NCBI GenBank assembly: GCA_036346205.1 | Contig: JARFJB010001975.1 | Span: 1 to 64,000, forward strand | From: Vesta saturnalis | Lineage: Eukaryota > Arthropoda > Insecta > Coleoptera > Lampyridae | DNA: 64,000 bases | Reading direction: 5' to 3' | Position numbers and translations under genes: made by a program | Notes under the pieces: model-generated | Database searches by the model: none | Told to the model about the DNA's origin: nothing | The model's input: only the letters and a program-made list of their open reading frames with translations | Part shown: in pieces, positions 34,741-46,469 of the stretch | Layout of the letters: each line of letters begins with the position of its first letter | Numbering within the stretch: the stretch's first letter is position 1

Positions 34741-35965
34741 CTCACTATGGGTGATGTGGGGAACCCATCGCCATTCCAAACTCTTGTTGGTAGAATTTGT
34801 CTTCTACCTGGAAATATGTAGTTCTAATGCATATTGTCAGAAGTTCCTTTATTGTGCTTACCGAGAGTTGCGTGCGTTTGTCTAACGTTTCATCCTTTTC
34901 CAGCTTGTCCTTTATGATAGTTAGTGCCTTATCGGTAGGCACATTTGTGAATAGACTCACAATGTCGAAGCTTACCAGTATTTCTTCGTGGTTTGGTTGG
35001 AAGTTTCTGATGGTTTCCACGAAATGCTGCTTATTCTTGACCATAGACTCGGTTTTTTTCCGATAATGGTGTGATGATACCTAGCAGATAGTGTGTTAAT
35101 GGGTGACAAGGTGAATTTCTCGAGCTCACAATTGGTCTCAGAGGAATTCCTTCCTTGTGAATCTTTGGTAGGCCGTATAGATGCGGAGGTTTGCTGTAGT
35201 GTGGGGTAAGTCTAGTTCTCTGGTAATCGGAGAACTCCCCCTTATGTTTTGCCAGCGTCAGATATATCCGTCTTTGATTGATGGTGTGGGGTCTTTTGGT
35301 ATTTGTTTGTATTCGCCCCCGTCTAGTAGTTCTTGGATCTTACTGTTATAAGTGTCCATATGCATTACCACAGTCGCCTTTCCTTTGTCTGCCGGGAGAA
35401 TTTTGATCGTTGGGTCATTCTTAAGGGAAATGGCCGCTCTCCTTTCTAGGTTAGAGGTTGGGTTTAGATCGCCTAGATAAATCTAGGACTGATCTAACCT
35501 TACTTCTGTATTCTTCGGCTTCTTCAGGATCTAATTTCATAGCTGTTTCTTCGACTGCGGTTATTAAATATACTTTCAGAGTATGCCTCGGTGTTATCGC
35601 ATAGTTCAAGCCTTTGTCCAGAACCTGCATTTCGTTTTCGTCCAACTGTCGTTTAGAAATGTTTATGACAGTGTTTTTTCGATTGATGTTGGTTGGTTCT
35701 TTCTTCTCCTTCATTAGCTTCTCGAGTTTCTTCTGCTGAATTTCCTTGTGCATTGCCTTGGTCTTCGAATATTTACTTCTGGTAGCCGTATTTATCCTAT
35801 CAAAGTCTTGGTCGTTCACTCGCTTTCGAATGGTTTCTCTAATCTCGTTGGATTGGTGTTCGAGCTGGTACTTTCTGAAACGGTGTTCTCTGATTCGTTC
35901 TTTGACTAACGCTTCGCTAGCTCTCTTTGCGATTAGTGATATTTTCCGGTTGTATATCGGAGTTT

Positions 35966-36012
35966 AACTTTAACTTCTTCTTTTCCCAACCTGATTTATG
36001 TTTATAAGACAT
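35966..36012 (-). pseudogene. First codons of the hAT transposase, cut off by Penelope
   Basis: ATG at 36012 starts MSYKHKSGWEKKKLKL, the lysine-rich start typical of TTF/ZMYM1-type hAT proteins. After about 15 codons the reading passes into Penelope sequence. The next hAT-like residues resume near 33495. This is the evidence that Penelope inserted into the hAT copy. Confidence 0.5.
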
Positions 36013-36039
36013 TTTAGTGGGATTCTCTATTCTATAACA

Positions 36040-37440
36040 ATGAAAATGAATAATTAGAATATTTAATTTTTAATATCGTGTTAATATATGCGACTGTGAT
36101 AATCGTATGTCGACACCTTATATAATATTCTGACATTCCACGTTTTGACGTTTTGTTTTGATTGTTGGATTAATTTCCCTTTTATACGTTGTACTTCATA
36201 TATTACATTAAAAAAACATGTTTTTTTCAAAACTACATTACCGATAAACGTTTTAGAAAGAGGTAAATATAATTTTGTATATACAGATATGTGAATTTTA
36301 AATATAAATATAACTTGTTTCTAAGGCGCTAAGATGCTTCGTAATAATTATAAACATCTAAAGTTACAAGCTCAACAAGTAATTATGAATGTTCTTCATT
36401 ATTTTTATGAAATTGGATAAAATTACTTTATACTTTATTGTATGATACAACTGACATACACAATGTTTTAAGCAATACTTTGAGGTACTAATAACTAGTC
36501 TGATTTTTATGCGCATTACGCCATTACTCACGAACTGCATAATTCCTCATTCAAGAAATAAATAAATTAATCAATATTGCTTTACCTGAAATCCGGTGGG
36601 TTTTTCCCAAGTATGATGATTGGATTAAGATCAATTCACGGTGTTATGGAGAACGTAATTTTTAGATTCTAAAACTAAACTGTGCTCTAAATTCAGTATT
36701 ATATCATGTAGAATAAACAGACTTTTCTCCATGCTAATCGTGGAACGAGTGGAACAACCAACGAGACGAATGGTTTAAAAATAAACATTATTTAAGGGTA
36801 ATCCCGTCACACATAAATACGTTATCAATCCTTTGAAGCCTTAACGGCGGCGCGGCGCACCGCACAAGATGTAAATAATGTAGGCACCATAAATAAAGCA
36901 GAATATTTTAATTTTGTTTATATAAAATTATAAATATTGACTTTTTTATGATTATGAGAATCTGTGTGTACTTATACAACGTGTTTAATGCTAATAAATT
37001 TAGTTTAGAGTGAAATGTTTTTAATACTTTACAACCATAACAAGGTGTAAAAGATTATGGTCACAAATTTCACTTGTTGCCGATTGATACACTGCCATTA
37101 ATATTTTTTCCAACAAATTTGGACAAATAAACATTTTCATGTCGGATGAAATTAAAAGTTCATACATCATTCAATAGGGAAGAATTGGGCAAATTTATCA
37201 ATGTAGACACAAATCACTTCAAGCAGTACGCGACAAAATGGTGAGTTTATGGAGAGAATACTCTAGAAATACTTCAAAAAAAGTTCAAAATGGCATTTGA
37301 GTTGAGTTGGTGAGGAGGAGAAGTGCTAAGGTGTAATTTTTAAAGAAGAAAACAAGCTAAACTCAGAATCGAGTGTAATGCGATTTTTAAAAAAGTGCAC
37401 TTCTAGTACGTACAGTAAGTTGCTAATATCCAATGAGTAG
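36040..37440. other. AT-rich non-coding DNA, nothing recognised
   Basis: No coding frame, repeat or mobile-element motif could be supported. A short GC-rich island, CGGCGGCGCGGCGCACCGCA, lies at about 36845. Confidence 0.6.
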
Positions 37441-37459
37441 TATGTACCTCACTTCTATC

Positions 37460-38265
37460 CCAGCCTAAGATCATAGATTTAGCTAAAAAACAAACCCAAG
37501 TCCCCTGTTTTAGCGAAGAAACAGACCAAAACTAGGACTCGGATTATTTTCTTAAGGTCGCCGTATGCGGAGTCGTCTTTACAGGATACAGGGAAACAAA
37601 TCCAAAGTCATCGGATTAGCTGAGAAATAAATCGGGAGTTAGTTACAGATTATTCTTTACGATCATTGGATAGAGCCAATGTCAAATAGAAGTCAAGGTT
37701 ATCTAAAAATGGAAGAAGGGTACACAAGCGAAGTTTCTGCCATTGTGCTATCCAAGGAACAAGCCCAATTCTCTTGACTCATTGATGCCTTCAAGGCGTT
37801 CTACTTAGCCTGTATACAAGTATATCATGTATAACTCATTGATCTCCTTACGGCCATCGATTTAGCGCAGAAACGAAACCAAAGTATGATTCATAGGTCA
37901 CTTGAAGGGCATATTCCGAAGCTAGTGTCAAGTAGAAATCATACTTATCCCGGAAAGGAGGTTACATAAAACGTCTCAATAGCTAGACCAGGTGCATGAT
38001 TCATCAACCTCGTCAAGGTTTTAGCCAAGAAACAAACCCATTGTCCTAACTAAGAAACATATCAAATACATGACTCGATTTCTTCAAGGCCATCAACTTA
38101 GCCTAGAGACAAACCCACTAGGCAAGAGGCAAATCGGATGAACGACTCATTCGTCCCTTCAAGGTTATTGTCTTAGCCAGAAAATCAACCAGCTCGTTGA
38201 CTCATTAATCCTGCTAGTCACAGGACCTATCCAAGAAACAAAGCAGACACTGTGTCACTAATTCT
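37460..38265. repeat. Degenerate minisatellite, ~55-60 bp unit
   Basis: A pattern recurs with strong decay: TTAGCCAAGAAACAAACCCA, then a TGACTCATTGAT-type segment, then CTTCAAGGCCATCGA. Recognisable units lie near 37480, 37515, 37610, 37745, 37860, 38020, 38090 and 38170. A further scrap lies at 39165-39215. There is no coding frame. Confidence 0.5.
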
Positions 38266-39224
38266 TTTTCTGGAAATAGCAGGCAATCTCTACAGCATAG
38301 ACAGCCGTTAGCGTCGAAAGTTGATGTAAAGAGTTTTATATTCCTCATATATTGGTTTCAACTTCTAACATGAATCTATCAGGGTTAAATAAAAGGCATA
38401 TTTTGTAAACCGTTTAATAACGTGGGTGACATTGAAACCACCGAAAATATAAAGCACTCATATTAAGTACTATCATACCAGGTACCAAAATCGGATAATG
38501 GCAGAAATATTCAAGCTTAAATCAATAATCAAGTTGAGAAATGTAGTAAATCACTAAACCCCAACAGTATGTTTATATCGAATCTGGAGGGTTCTAGTAG
38601 AACCACAAACTTCGCATTTATTAACGAATGATATCTTCATTGTAATCATCAACATCTTGATGTAAACGTAAAATCCAAAAGTGTGTAATTGTAGTGAAAT
38701 CACAAAACAATTAAACCAGGTAAAGGCGAAATGAAATAATGATCTAAAACAGAGATAAAAAAATTAAAAGTGGACCTAGTGCTTGAAGTTAAGCGTTCAG
38801 GCGAAGTATTCAATGCTAAATATAAATAACACTAATTCGCATAATGCAGTACGTTTGATACAGATAGTTCAGCTTATGTATAGTACTTATTGATTATAAA
38901 GTGTTAAAAACCATTGATCATGATATGCCCTCAACGTTACACACGTTCAGCATTGAAATAATATTCTTGGATACAGTATTATGTCTTGAATAAGGCTGTA
39001 AGTATTAAACATAAGGTGTTTCTATTAGGTAGAAACATACTCTTTCTAGAGATGCAGAGAGTATGTAACACTAAATTAATCCAAGTAATACGTATATTAT
39101 AGACCTTTACTGGTAAGACCTGAACTAGTTTTTTTTAAGAAAAACTGTGTTTGTGATCTAGTTGAGAATCAAACCCAGCTAAGAACCAAACGAAAATCTT
39201 CAAGGCCAATTTAGATTAGAAAAA

Positions 39225-39551
39225 TTGTTACATGATCATTTTATATTAAAGGTATATAATTTTCGTCGCAACAAGCGCTCATGCATCGCATTAGCCAGTA
39301 TTATCGAAGCGATGCATTTTCAAGGACATCCACATTTACACACGCTTATGCTACAAGTTTCACAGAAAATAAGTCAATTAACTGCAATTCAACTTAAACT
39401 AGGTAAAAATGGCCTGAAAGAGAATGGTCTACAGGATAACATCAGCGATTTCAGGAAAAGAAAAAGTCACATAGCCTTTAAGGTCCCGAATGGTGTTTCA
39501 CGCGTAAAATTGATAAATATATTAACACAAAGAAATGATGAAGTTCATTAA
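39225..39551 (+). CDS. Hypothetical open frame of 108 aa
   Basis: An open frame starting MLHDHFILKVYNFRRNKRSC and ending in a basic, helix-like stretch (DFRKRKSHIAFKVPNGV). I recognise no domain, and there is no signal peptide or membrane segment. It lies alone in non-coding DNA with no splice or promoter evidence, so it may be chance. 38270-39220 and 39560-40800 otherwise hold nothing I can support. Confidence 0.15.
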   Translation: MLHDHFILKVYNFRRNKRSCIALASIIEAMHFQGHPHLHTLMLQVSQKISQLTAIQLKLGKNGLKENGLQDNISDFRKRKSHIAFKVPNGVSRVKLINILTQRNDEVH

Positions 39552-40805
39552 GTAATTAGTAAATCATGATATAAACTTTTAAGTTACATTATGTAAGGTT
39601 TGAATCCAGAAGTCAGAAATAAAAATTTAGCTACTGTAATATACAATTTCAGTGACATCAATCAAATTCACGTGCTTACCTTAATTGATAAAGTCTAATT
39701 AAATCCTCCTGTAAGAATTTCTAATACTTAGTGGTATTGTCGGTACTTCCAACTAAGGGTAGTTCCGAATTTTTATATTTTACTGCTTTAAATTGCATTT
39801 GACTGACAAATAATTCTACCTCTTATACCAGAACATTATATCAGAAAAATTCTTCTCTTTTACATTTAAAAAAAATGTGAACGTAATTGAGTATACAATA
39901 GTTTTATGTAACCTGAATATTCAATTATTTAAAGTAATTTCCGCGTTAGCAAAATTTTTAAAATATTTGTAGGTGTTTTGAATGTTTTTTTTTTTTTGTA
40001 AGTACAACATGATTGTTAAATACGAATTCAGGTTTTTGTGTATTACTTTCTAAAATAGTTTAATGTTCGGTATGTAATCGGCTGTTTATATCCAGCCATT
40101 CACAAATCGTATTTTAGTGAGACACGTTGTATAAAAAAAATCTGTTCAACGTATGGTACAGTTCAAGGAAAAAAACTTCTGAAGGTAAGCGTATTATTCT
40201 TAATATATGTTTTTTACCTGATATTGCTAACAAAAATGTCGATAAAGATTTTTAAAATGTATTATTACGCAGGATGACGTCATAAGATCAACTCTACAAA
40301 ATAGTAGGTACGCACGTATTCGTTGATTTTAAACTTGTAGTTATTGTTAATTCACGTATAATAATAAACCATTAAAACCTTTTGCCTTTTATTTCCGTTA
40401 TATCAGTTTGATATTCTTAAAAACACGTTAATTTAATTTAACTCTATGTTATACAAGTAATTATTACTTTCCAGTCTTTTTTTTAATGGGTTTTTACAAC
40501 TGTTAATGAACACATTACAATGAAACAATTTTGTGTGTGTATGTAATTGAACATGCAAATAAATCAAATACGATGTTCTGAACGTATAGGTGGTGACTGT
40601 TTAGAGGATCTGCCTATACATAAAGCATCATTGCATTAGGGTATAAATTATTTATTATTTCACGTCATATTTAATTAGACTTTAATGTATTCAGTTTGAA
40701 CTGTAATCTGGTTTCCACAAACTGTAAGACATAATTTCAGTTGATTGATTGTGATTGATCTGGTGATCGAGCGTGATTTGTTTGAGATTGATTAATTAAT
40801 TGATT

Positions 40806-40806
<1 letters not shown>

Positions 40807-40888
<82 letters not shown>

Positions 40889-40940
40889 AAGAGAGAGGGG
40901 AGGAAGAAACGAGATAGAGTAAGAGAGAGAGAGGTGTGCA
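40807..40940. repeat. (TG)n then (GA)n microsatellite
   Basis: About 35 TG dinucleotides (40807-40877) followed by GAGAGA-rich sequence to about 40935. Open frames through it are artefacts. Confidence 0.95.
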
Positions 40941-41039
40941 TTATCAGCTTCTATTATAGAGAATGTTCATTAGTTTACACGCCGCTAGATGGCTCTAAAA
41001 TCAATTTTTGCTCTAAGGGACCCGGGTGCAGACCCTGAT

Positions 41040-41290
41040 ACAAGTCTTGTCTTACAAGAACCTCCTTATTAGAATACAATTTTGTATGATGGGGCGAAGG
41101 CCTACAGCTGTAAGATTAAGTTAGAACCCTCATACAATTGCATCAAGGGGGCCACGATAGGGGCTTAGCTCTACACTTGTCTTATAAGGTTAGGTTCCCA
41201 CACCATCTCCGGTCAGGGGGCGAAGGCCTGAGAACAAGTTGCGAAGCCCTACACGTGTCTTACAAGAACCTCCTTATTAGAAATACGTTT
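41040..41290. repeat. Direct repeats with TTACAAGAACCTCCTTATTA
   Basis: The 20-mer TTACAAGAACCTCCTTATTA occurs at about 41051 and 41261, each preceded by TTGTCTTAC- or GTGTCTTAC-type sequence. Between them a related CTTGTCTTATAAGGTTAGG lies near 41178, and GGGGCGAAGGCCT also occurs twice (41093, 41218). This looks like two ~210-bp copies in tandem. GC content is higher than in the surroundings. Confidence 0.6.
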
Positions 41291-41565
41291 TCTCGTATAG
41301 GTAAAAGATCATCCAATAGCATACGACCATTTTAAAGCAATAGGATCGATAAGAATACCTTATTAATTATGCAATTTTCAACATTATATGCGTGTGCGTT
41401 TACCTAGCCTCCAGGGGTACTGCTCTTAATATAGCCAGAAGGACCTTAATACCATCAAAAATAACCCTAAGACCAACTCCAAGTCCAAGTCCAGCTCTAC
41501 CCCCAGCCCCAAGACCTAGCCCAAGGCCTACATCTGCCCCTCACGTGCGCAAGTACAGAAAGGCT

Positions 41566-41785
41566 CTAATTAGGGTTGACCCATAGGGTAGAAAATACGC
41601 GTCCTATACGTGAGCTGCCATAAAATAGGGTGAAAAAACACGTCCTACACGTGGGTGTGTAAAAAATAGGGGTGAAAGTACACCTCCAATACGTAAGGGA
41701 GTAAAAATAATTAGGGTTGAAAAAACGGCCTTCGAGTAAAAATAAGTGTGGAAAATGTGGTCGCTCACGTGGGTGGTCTTGTGAC
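41566..41785. repeat. ~43-bp minisatellite
   Basis: About five diverged units of ATAGGGTGAAAAAACACG plus TCCTACACGTGGGTGTGTAA. Starts lie near 41566, 41586, 41625, 41671 and 41711. A Pro/Ser codon-like CCAAGTCCAAGTCCAGCTC stretch (41460-41540) precedes it, and an AAGATGGCGGCGAC stretch follows at 41795. Confidence 0.55.
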
Positions 41786-41999
41786 GTCAAAATCCAAGAT
41801 GGCGGCGACAAGTACCCCACACCCCGGGGCATTTGTGACGTAAAAGTGAAAGTTCAAGTGTCCCGGTTCTACTTAAAGGTGTGCAATCATTTTATTAATT
41901 TACGGTGAGTTTTAATTATTAAGTTATTTTGACAAACAAAAGGAGTTAAATAAAAGGTGTAAGTATGTAAATTTAACCTATAGGTTGTAACAACCCATT

Positions 42000-44900
42000 T
42001 TGAGTTGTATTAAAATATACTGTAATCTAGGTTCTTCGTTCGTTTAATGGTAAATATAAGAAAAAATTTTAATTATTTTTGCATTATAGCTATGCGGTAG
42101 GCAACTTAATTTGCATTTGGGTGTAACTTAAGCGCATATTTCCTTTATATACTTCTTATATACTTCTTAAAGGTTTGTACTCTCACTTTAAATTATTTTT
42201 CTGCTCATATCTCTTCGCGCACGGCTGCATCATCTAATGTCAAAGCATCCATTTTTTTTCACTTCCTGATGAATGTTGTGTTGGTAGGAAGCTTTTTTTG
42301 GTTTCCACCTAAATTTTGTGAAAGTGCCATTGATTTGATAGTAAGATATTTTAACGCATTATACTAAAAATTAAAACATTTGCTCTTTTCAGGCACTTTT
42401 ATTTTCTTTTATTTTTACTTTGATTTACACTTTTATTACAATTACTTTTCTACTTAAATTATAATTGATTTTACGATTGCAATTTTTGCATTCAAAAATT
42501 CAAAAAAATGCAATAAACGTATTATTAAATTTCAAGAAGATAAATTTATTAGATGAAAAATTCCATTTATGGGTGTGGTTTACCGTGTAAAGTGTTATTT
42601 CGAGATATTGCGCAATATTGATGCCAAGATGACATCACCTCAGTTTGCATTTCCGCATTTATTTCTGTAATACCAGGGGTTCTCAAGAAGTATTATATTT
42701 AGTGACAGGTATTTAAATTTTAATGATTTTTAGTATAAGGCTATTCCAACTAGTTTTTAAGATATATTTTATAACCCCAAATTTGACATGTTAATAAACA
42801 TAGTCTGTATATTTTTTTTATTTTTTACATTTCGATATTTTATTATCGTAAACCTCGGTTTAGTTATTCCGAGCATTATTAAAAAATAACTTGGCGTCCG
42901 AGATCATTTTTATTATTGTTACATTGCATTTTTTTGTTATTTATGTTAAGTGGAAGTAATCAAGCAGAAATTGAGGTAATTAAGCAAATCAAAAGTTGAA
43001 CCTACGTTAATCTACCGACTGAATCAAAGCCATTATTCGTGGTGAATGGTTTGTATCTCGAGTTAGTTTAACGATTTGTTTCGGAGAACATTTTTATACT
43101 TATTTCATTATTTACATTATTAAAACACTTTTTATACGATTACCAATACACTCATTAATTTTTACACTGATTTCTTTATGGTATTATTTAAAATTTATAC
43201 CATTACCATAACCACAATTTTATAAGGTGTTTTTCATATTTTGTAATTTTATTGCAGATATGAATTCCAACAATGATTTCGAAGCTATTGATGTTCGTTC
43301 TTTCTATGGCAAGAGATATAAGAGCCTACCACCAGCTTTAGAAGATATTCGTACTTCTACCTCTGTCTGGAGTGGATATTGTTATTATACCTCGAGACCA
43401 AGATATTTTAACTGATGAAGAAGACACTCAAGAAGACGATATCTTAGATAAGAATTTTGAATTACCTGGCGATGTTGTTGGAGAAATTGAAGTTCGGTAC
43501 TCATCAGATGAAGAAAGCGACGTGGATGATAATGTGCCTTTGTCACTTAGATTGGAAAGTGGACCAAATAAAAAAAAATTACATACTCCCAAATGGACTA
43601 CAGCTACTACAAATATTAGTATGATAGGAACGACAGGATGCAAAGATCGATTAGAACTTCTAAAACACGAACTTGAAAACTTAAATGAAGTTGAGATATT
43701 TGAAAAGTTGTTCAACATATACTCACTGAGACAATTTATACTCTTCCCAAAAAACAACCGTGGTTTCTTTGTATCTAAAGCGGATATAAAAATATTTTTT
43801 GGAATCCTATTACTTACAGGATATCATCAACAATACCATAGCATCACAAGACAAAATGGCGAAACTTCGGCCTTTGCTAACGCAGCTAAACCAAAACTTC
43901 CAACCGTGGGGCATTTTTCATGAAGACTTATGTGTTGATGAATCCATGGTTAAATTTTTTGGCCAACACTTCAGCAAAAAATTTATAAAAAGCAAACCAA
44001 TTAGATTTGGCCACACGAACTGGTTATTATGTAGTGACAGTGGTTATTGTTATGCTGCTGATATCTACTATGGGGCCAAAGATGCCGACAAGAAAAAAAC
44101 TAAGTTGCCATTGGGATCATAAGTAGTCCTGGATATGACAGCAAAACTTGCTTGCCCATTAGACCCCAAATTATATTTTGATAACTTTTTTACAAATTAC
44201 GATCTGCTTGTACAATTGAAAGAAAAAGGAATTCGAGCTACTGGAACCGTCAGAGACAATAGAACAAAAAAAAGCCCGCTAACAAGTCCCAAACAATTTC
44301 AAAAACGAGAAAGAGGTTATTATGACCATCAATATGACAAAGAAAAAGGTAGCTTATTTACACGATGGAAGGACAACAATGTTGTGATAATGGACACAAA
44401 CTATAATTCAATGGAGCCGTTGGCGCAGGTAAAACATTGGTCTACTACAGCAAAAGTAAAAGTGGAGGTATCCCAACCTGGTTTATTTAAAAGTTATAAT
44501 AAGTCCATGGGTGGTGTGGACTTGCATGACCAGGCACTTTACAATTACCGAATCGGCGTTAGAGGAAAGAAATGATGGTGGGTGCTTTTCACCTATTTTA
44601 TAAACATGAGTGTTGTAAACGCGTGGAGACTATATCAACTGGCAAAAGAAGATCCACATAGTAGTCTTCTTGATTTTCAAAGAGTACTTGCACGACATTA
44701 TTTACGTTGTAATACTAAATCCGTTTTTACAAAATCACGACCGAGCGGTAGTATTTTGCCCTGTGTAAAGAAAGATGAAGGAGGACATTGTTCCAAAAAA
44801 ATTATTAAACAATTAAGATGTGTCCAATGTCACCAACGAGCTCGATAGAGTTGTGAAAAATGTAAAGTAACCCTTTGTATTGAGCGAGAGTGTTTTAAAC

Positions 44901-45113
44901 AATTTCATTTAAACTAATCTCCTAAGTATCACAGTAGAATAAAAAAAACTCTGTAGATCCCATTGTACTCATTTGAGTACATGTATATATCTCATAAGTT
45001 CTGTTTTTGACATATATACTTACATCTAATTTTTTGTTTATGATAACATTTTCAATAAATTTCTGAAAAAAAAATTATATTTTTTGAAATCGAATACCGT
45101 GGGCGTTAATGGG
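42000..45113 (+). mobile_element. piggyBac-family element, degraded
   Basis: The right end reads CCGTGGGCGTTAATGGG followed by TTAA (45114-45117); piggyBac elements end in GGG next to a TTAA target. A left end with the matching CCCATTAACGCCC could not be found; a TTAA at 41973 followed by CCTATAGGTTG is a weak candidate. The long non-coding leader (42000-43240) is shared with the non-autonomous copy at 3102-4250, which defines it as part of the family. Confidence 0.75.
43260..44916 (+). pseudogene. piggyBac transposase, broken
   Basis: Starts MNSNNDFEAIDVRSFYGKR, frameshifts near 43370 into an acidic region (TDEEDTQEDD), then reaches the conserved FILFPKNNRGF and FFGILLLTGYHQ. An internal deletion near 43830 and a frame change lead to KMAKLRPLLTQLN. 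The three catalytic Asp positions are visible: CVDESMVKFFG, LYFDNFFTNYDLL and KSMGGVDLHDQ. Stops lie at 44120 and 44573. The end has a cysteine-rich finger (CVQCHQRAR, CEKCKVTLC, CFKQFHLN). The enzyme would cut and paste at TTAA sites; this copy cannot be functional as read. Confidence 0.85.
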
Positions 45114-45204
45114 TTAAGGTAAAAATCACCTTAAAATCATTACAATTATACACCCAGTGATTTGTTAGTGATCCATTGCTGATAATCCTTGTGAAATCAT
45201 GTTT

Positions 45205-45312
45205 TGTTTCGCACCCGCATTTTCGCCCCCGACCGTTTGTCCCTTGCCCTTTCGACCCGAGCTGTTTCGCCCACTAAACTTTTCGCCCCCTAAACGTTTC
45301 ACCCCCGAAGTG
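45205..45312. repeat. Terminal iterons TTTCGCCCCC of a MULE-type element
   Basis: About seven variants of TTTCGCCCCCGA/TAAAC occur at ~16-bp spacing (GTTTCGCACCC, TTTTCGCCCCC, CTTTCGACCC, GTTTCGCCCAC, TTTTCGCCCCC, GTTTCACCCCC). I know this GGGGGCGAAA-type repeated end from insect Mutator-like elements. A MULE protein remnant follows directly. No matching right end was found. Confidence 0.6.
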
Positions 45313-45420
45313 TTACCTAAAGCTTTAGCCAGCTTTCCAGTTGATATTTATAAAGGAAAAGAAATATTTTAAAATCTATATTCAAATTTGTACCCAATAT
45401 TTTCATCATCAATTTAACTA

Positions 45421-46306
45421 GATAACAACAATGAAAACTACATTTACGTTTTCTCCAACGAAAAAACAAAGAGTGTAGAACGTGGGATATGGGTGTGCGA
45501 ACATCGATCGAGCTGCAAGGGAGGAGTATGGACAGACGACATAGGTGGTGACGTTGTGAAAATCGCTACACATCATAATCATGCCGCACAAGCTGCCAGG
45601 GCAGCAGCTATTCGTTTGATTGCGATGGCAAAGAAGCGTGCCACGACGACACAGGAAAGACCACATCAGATTATTGCAAAGTCATCGCAGAAGCTCACGC
45701 GGATGTTGCTGCAATTCTGCCAAAAAGGATTCATCGAAAAAAACTACCGGTAAAGCCAGACGACGTGAAGGAGCCCCAGCGCTTCCAAGACATATCCAAT
45801 AATTGGTGATTCTTCAAATGTACGCTCTTTTACAAAATAGAACAACAGGTATTTTAAAGACGGGATGTTTTTTATTTATCGCAATCCATCTAATACCCGC
45901 TTTGGCATATATTCCTGAAGTAAGCAATGCATTCGCCGGACTAGTTGAAGTAGAAGAATTTCGCGAAGAGGCTGTACCCATGGCCAATTACTTTGAAGAT
46001 GTATATATTGGCCGAAGACAACCTTGTGGACGTCAAATTCCAAATTTTCCAACTCAGCTTTGGAATTTCTATCAGCGCATGAAACGTGTGGATCGCATTT
46101 TGCAAATATTTTCGTTTTATTGAATGTTTGCAGATGCAGTAAGGTATCGATACCTCAAAATAGTACAACTGATTAGTAGAAATCAAGCAAATCCAAGAAA
46201 TAAAAAGTATGTCGCAATATCAGCTCATGTGAAAAGAATCGTTGAAGATTTTGAAAATTGTCACATTATTGATTACTTGCCTGGGATTGTGTACAACAAT
46301 TTATAA
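45421..46306 (+). pseudogene. MULE-type transposase with FLYWCH finger, deleted
   Basis: The FLYWCH region (45430-45585) reads GIWVCEHRSSCKGG, then THHNHAAQAAR, giving the C..C..H.H ligands. A linker, ERPHQIIAKSSQKL, follows. The catalytic core is missing. The C-terminal part resumes at about 45885 with LIPALAYIPEV, MANYFEDVYIGRRQPCGRQ and FPTQLWNFYQRM. After a gap it reads YVAISAHVKRIVEDFENC and IIDYLPGIVYNNL and stops at 46306. These segments match the order in insect FLYWCH-MULE proteins. Much of the DDE domain has been lost, so it is non-functional. Confidence 0.7.
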
Positions 46307-46469
46307 TTAAAAAAAAAAACGTTGCAGAAAGCTCACTAGCTACCCTCTCTTGCAACTGGAATCGAAAGGAGTTCAACGCATTGGAGTGATGAGATTTGCA
46401 TTTACATCAAATTAAGCACTTCACTGTCTATGAATTAAACAAATAGTTTATATCTCTAAAAACTGTCAA

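Larger units (their letters stand above)
33505..35965 (-). mobile_element. Penelope-like retroelement with GIY-YIG endonuclease, broken
   Basis: Read on the minus strand, an N-terminal basic region (35451-35920; INTATRSKYSKTKAMH) leads to the reverse transcriptase: VSFDIVSLFTNVPTDKAL (about 34960), FGMAMGSP, then a (TA)n tract, then LRYVDDTFAVW and LPFLDVLVHRN with TSVHRKPTHTGRYLHY (34385-34639). The GIY-YIG-type endonuclease lies at about 33830-34110: CVYDLLCECGRAYIGESS and later Arg/Glu/His residues. A tail with DDGSRVRFRNVALKK (about 33580-33630) ends the element. Several stops interrupt it. Penelope elements copy RNA into DNA and use the GIY-YIG domain to cut the target. It sits inside the hAT gene. 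Confidence 0.85.
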
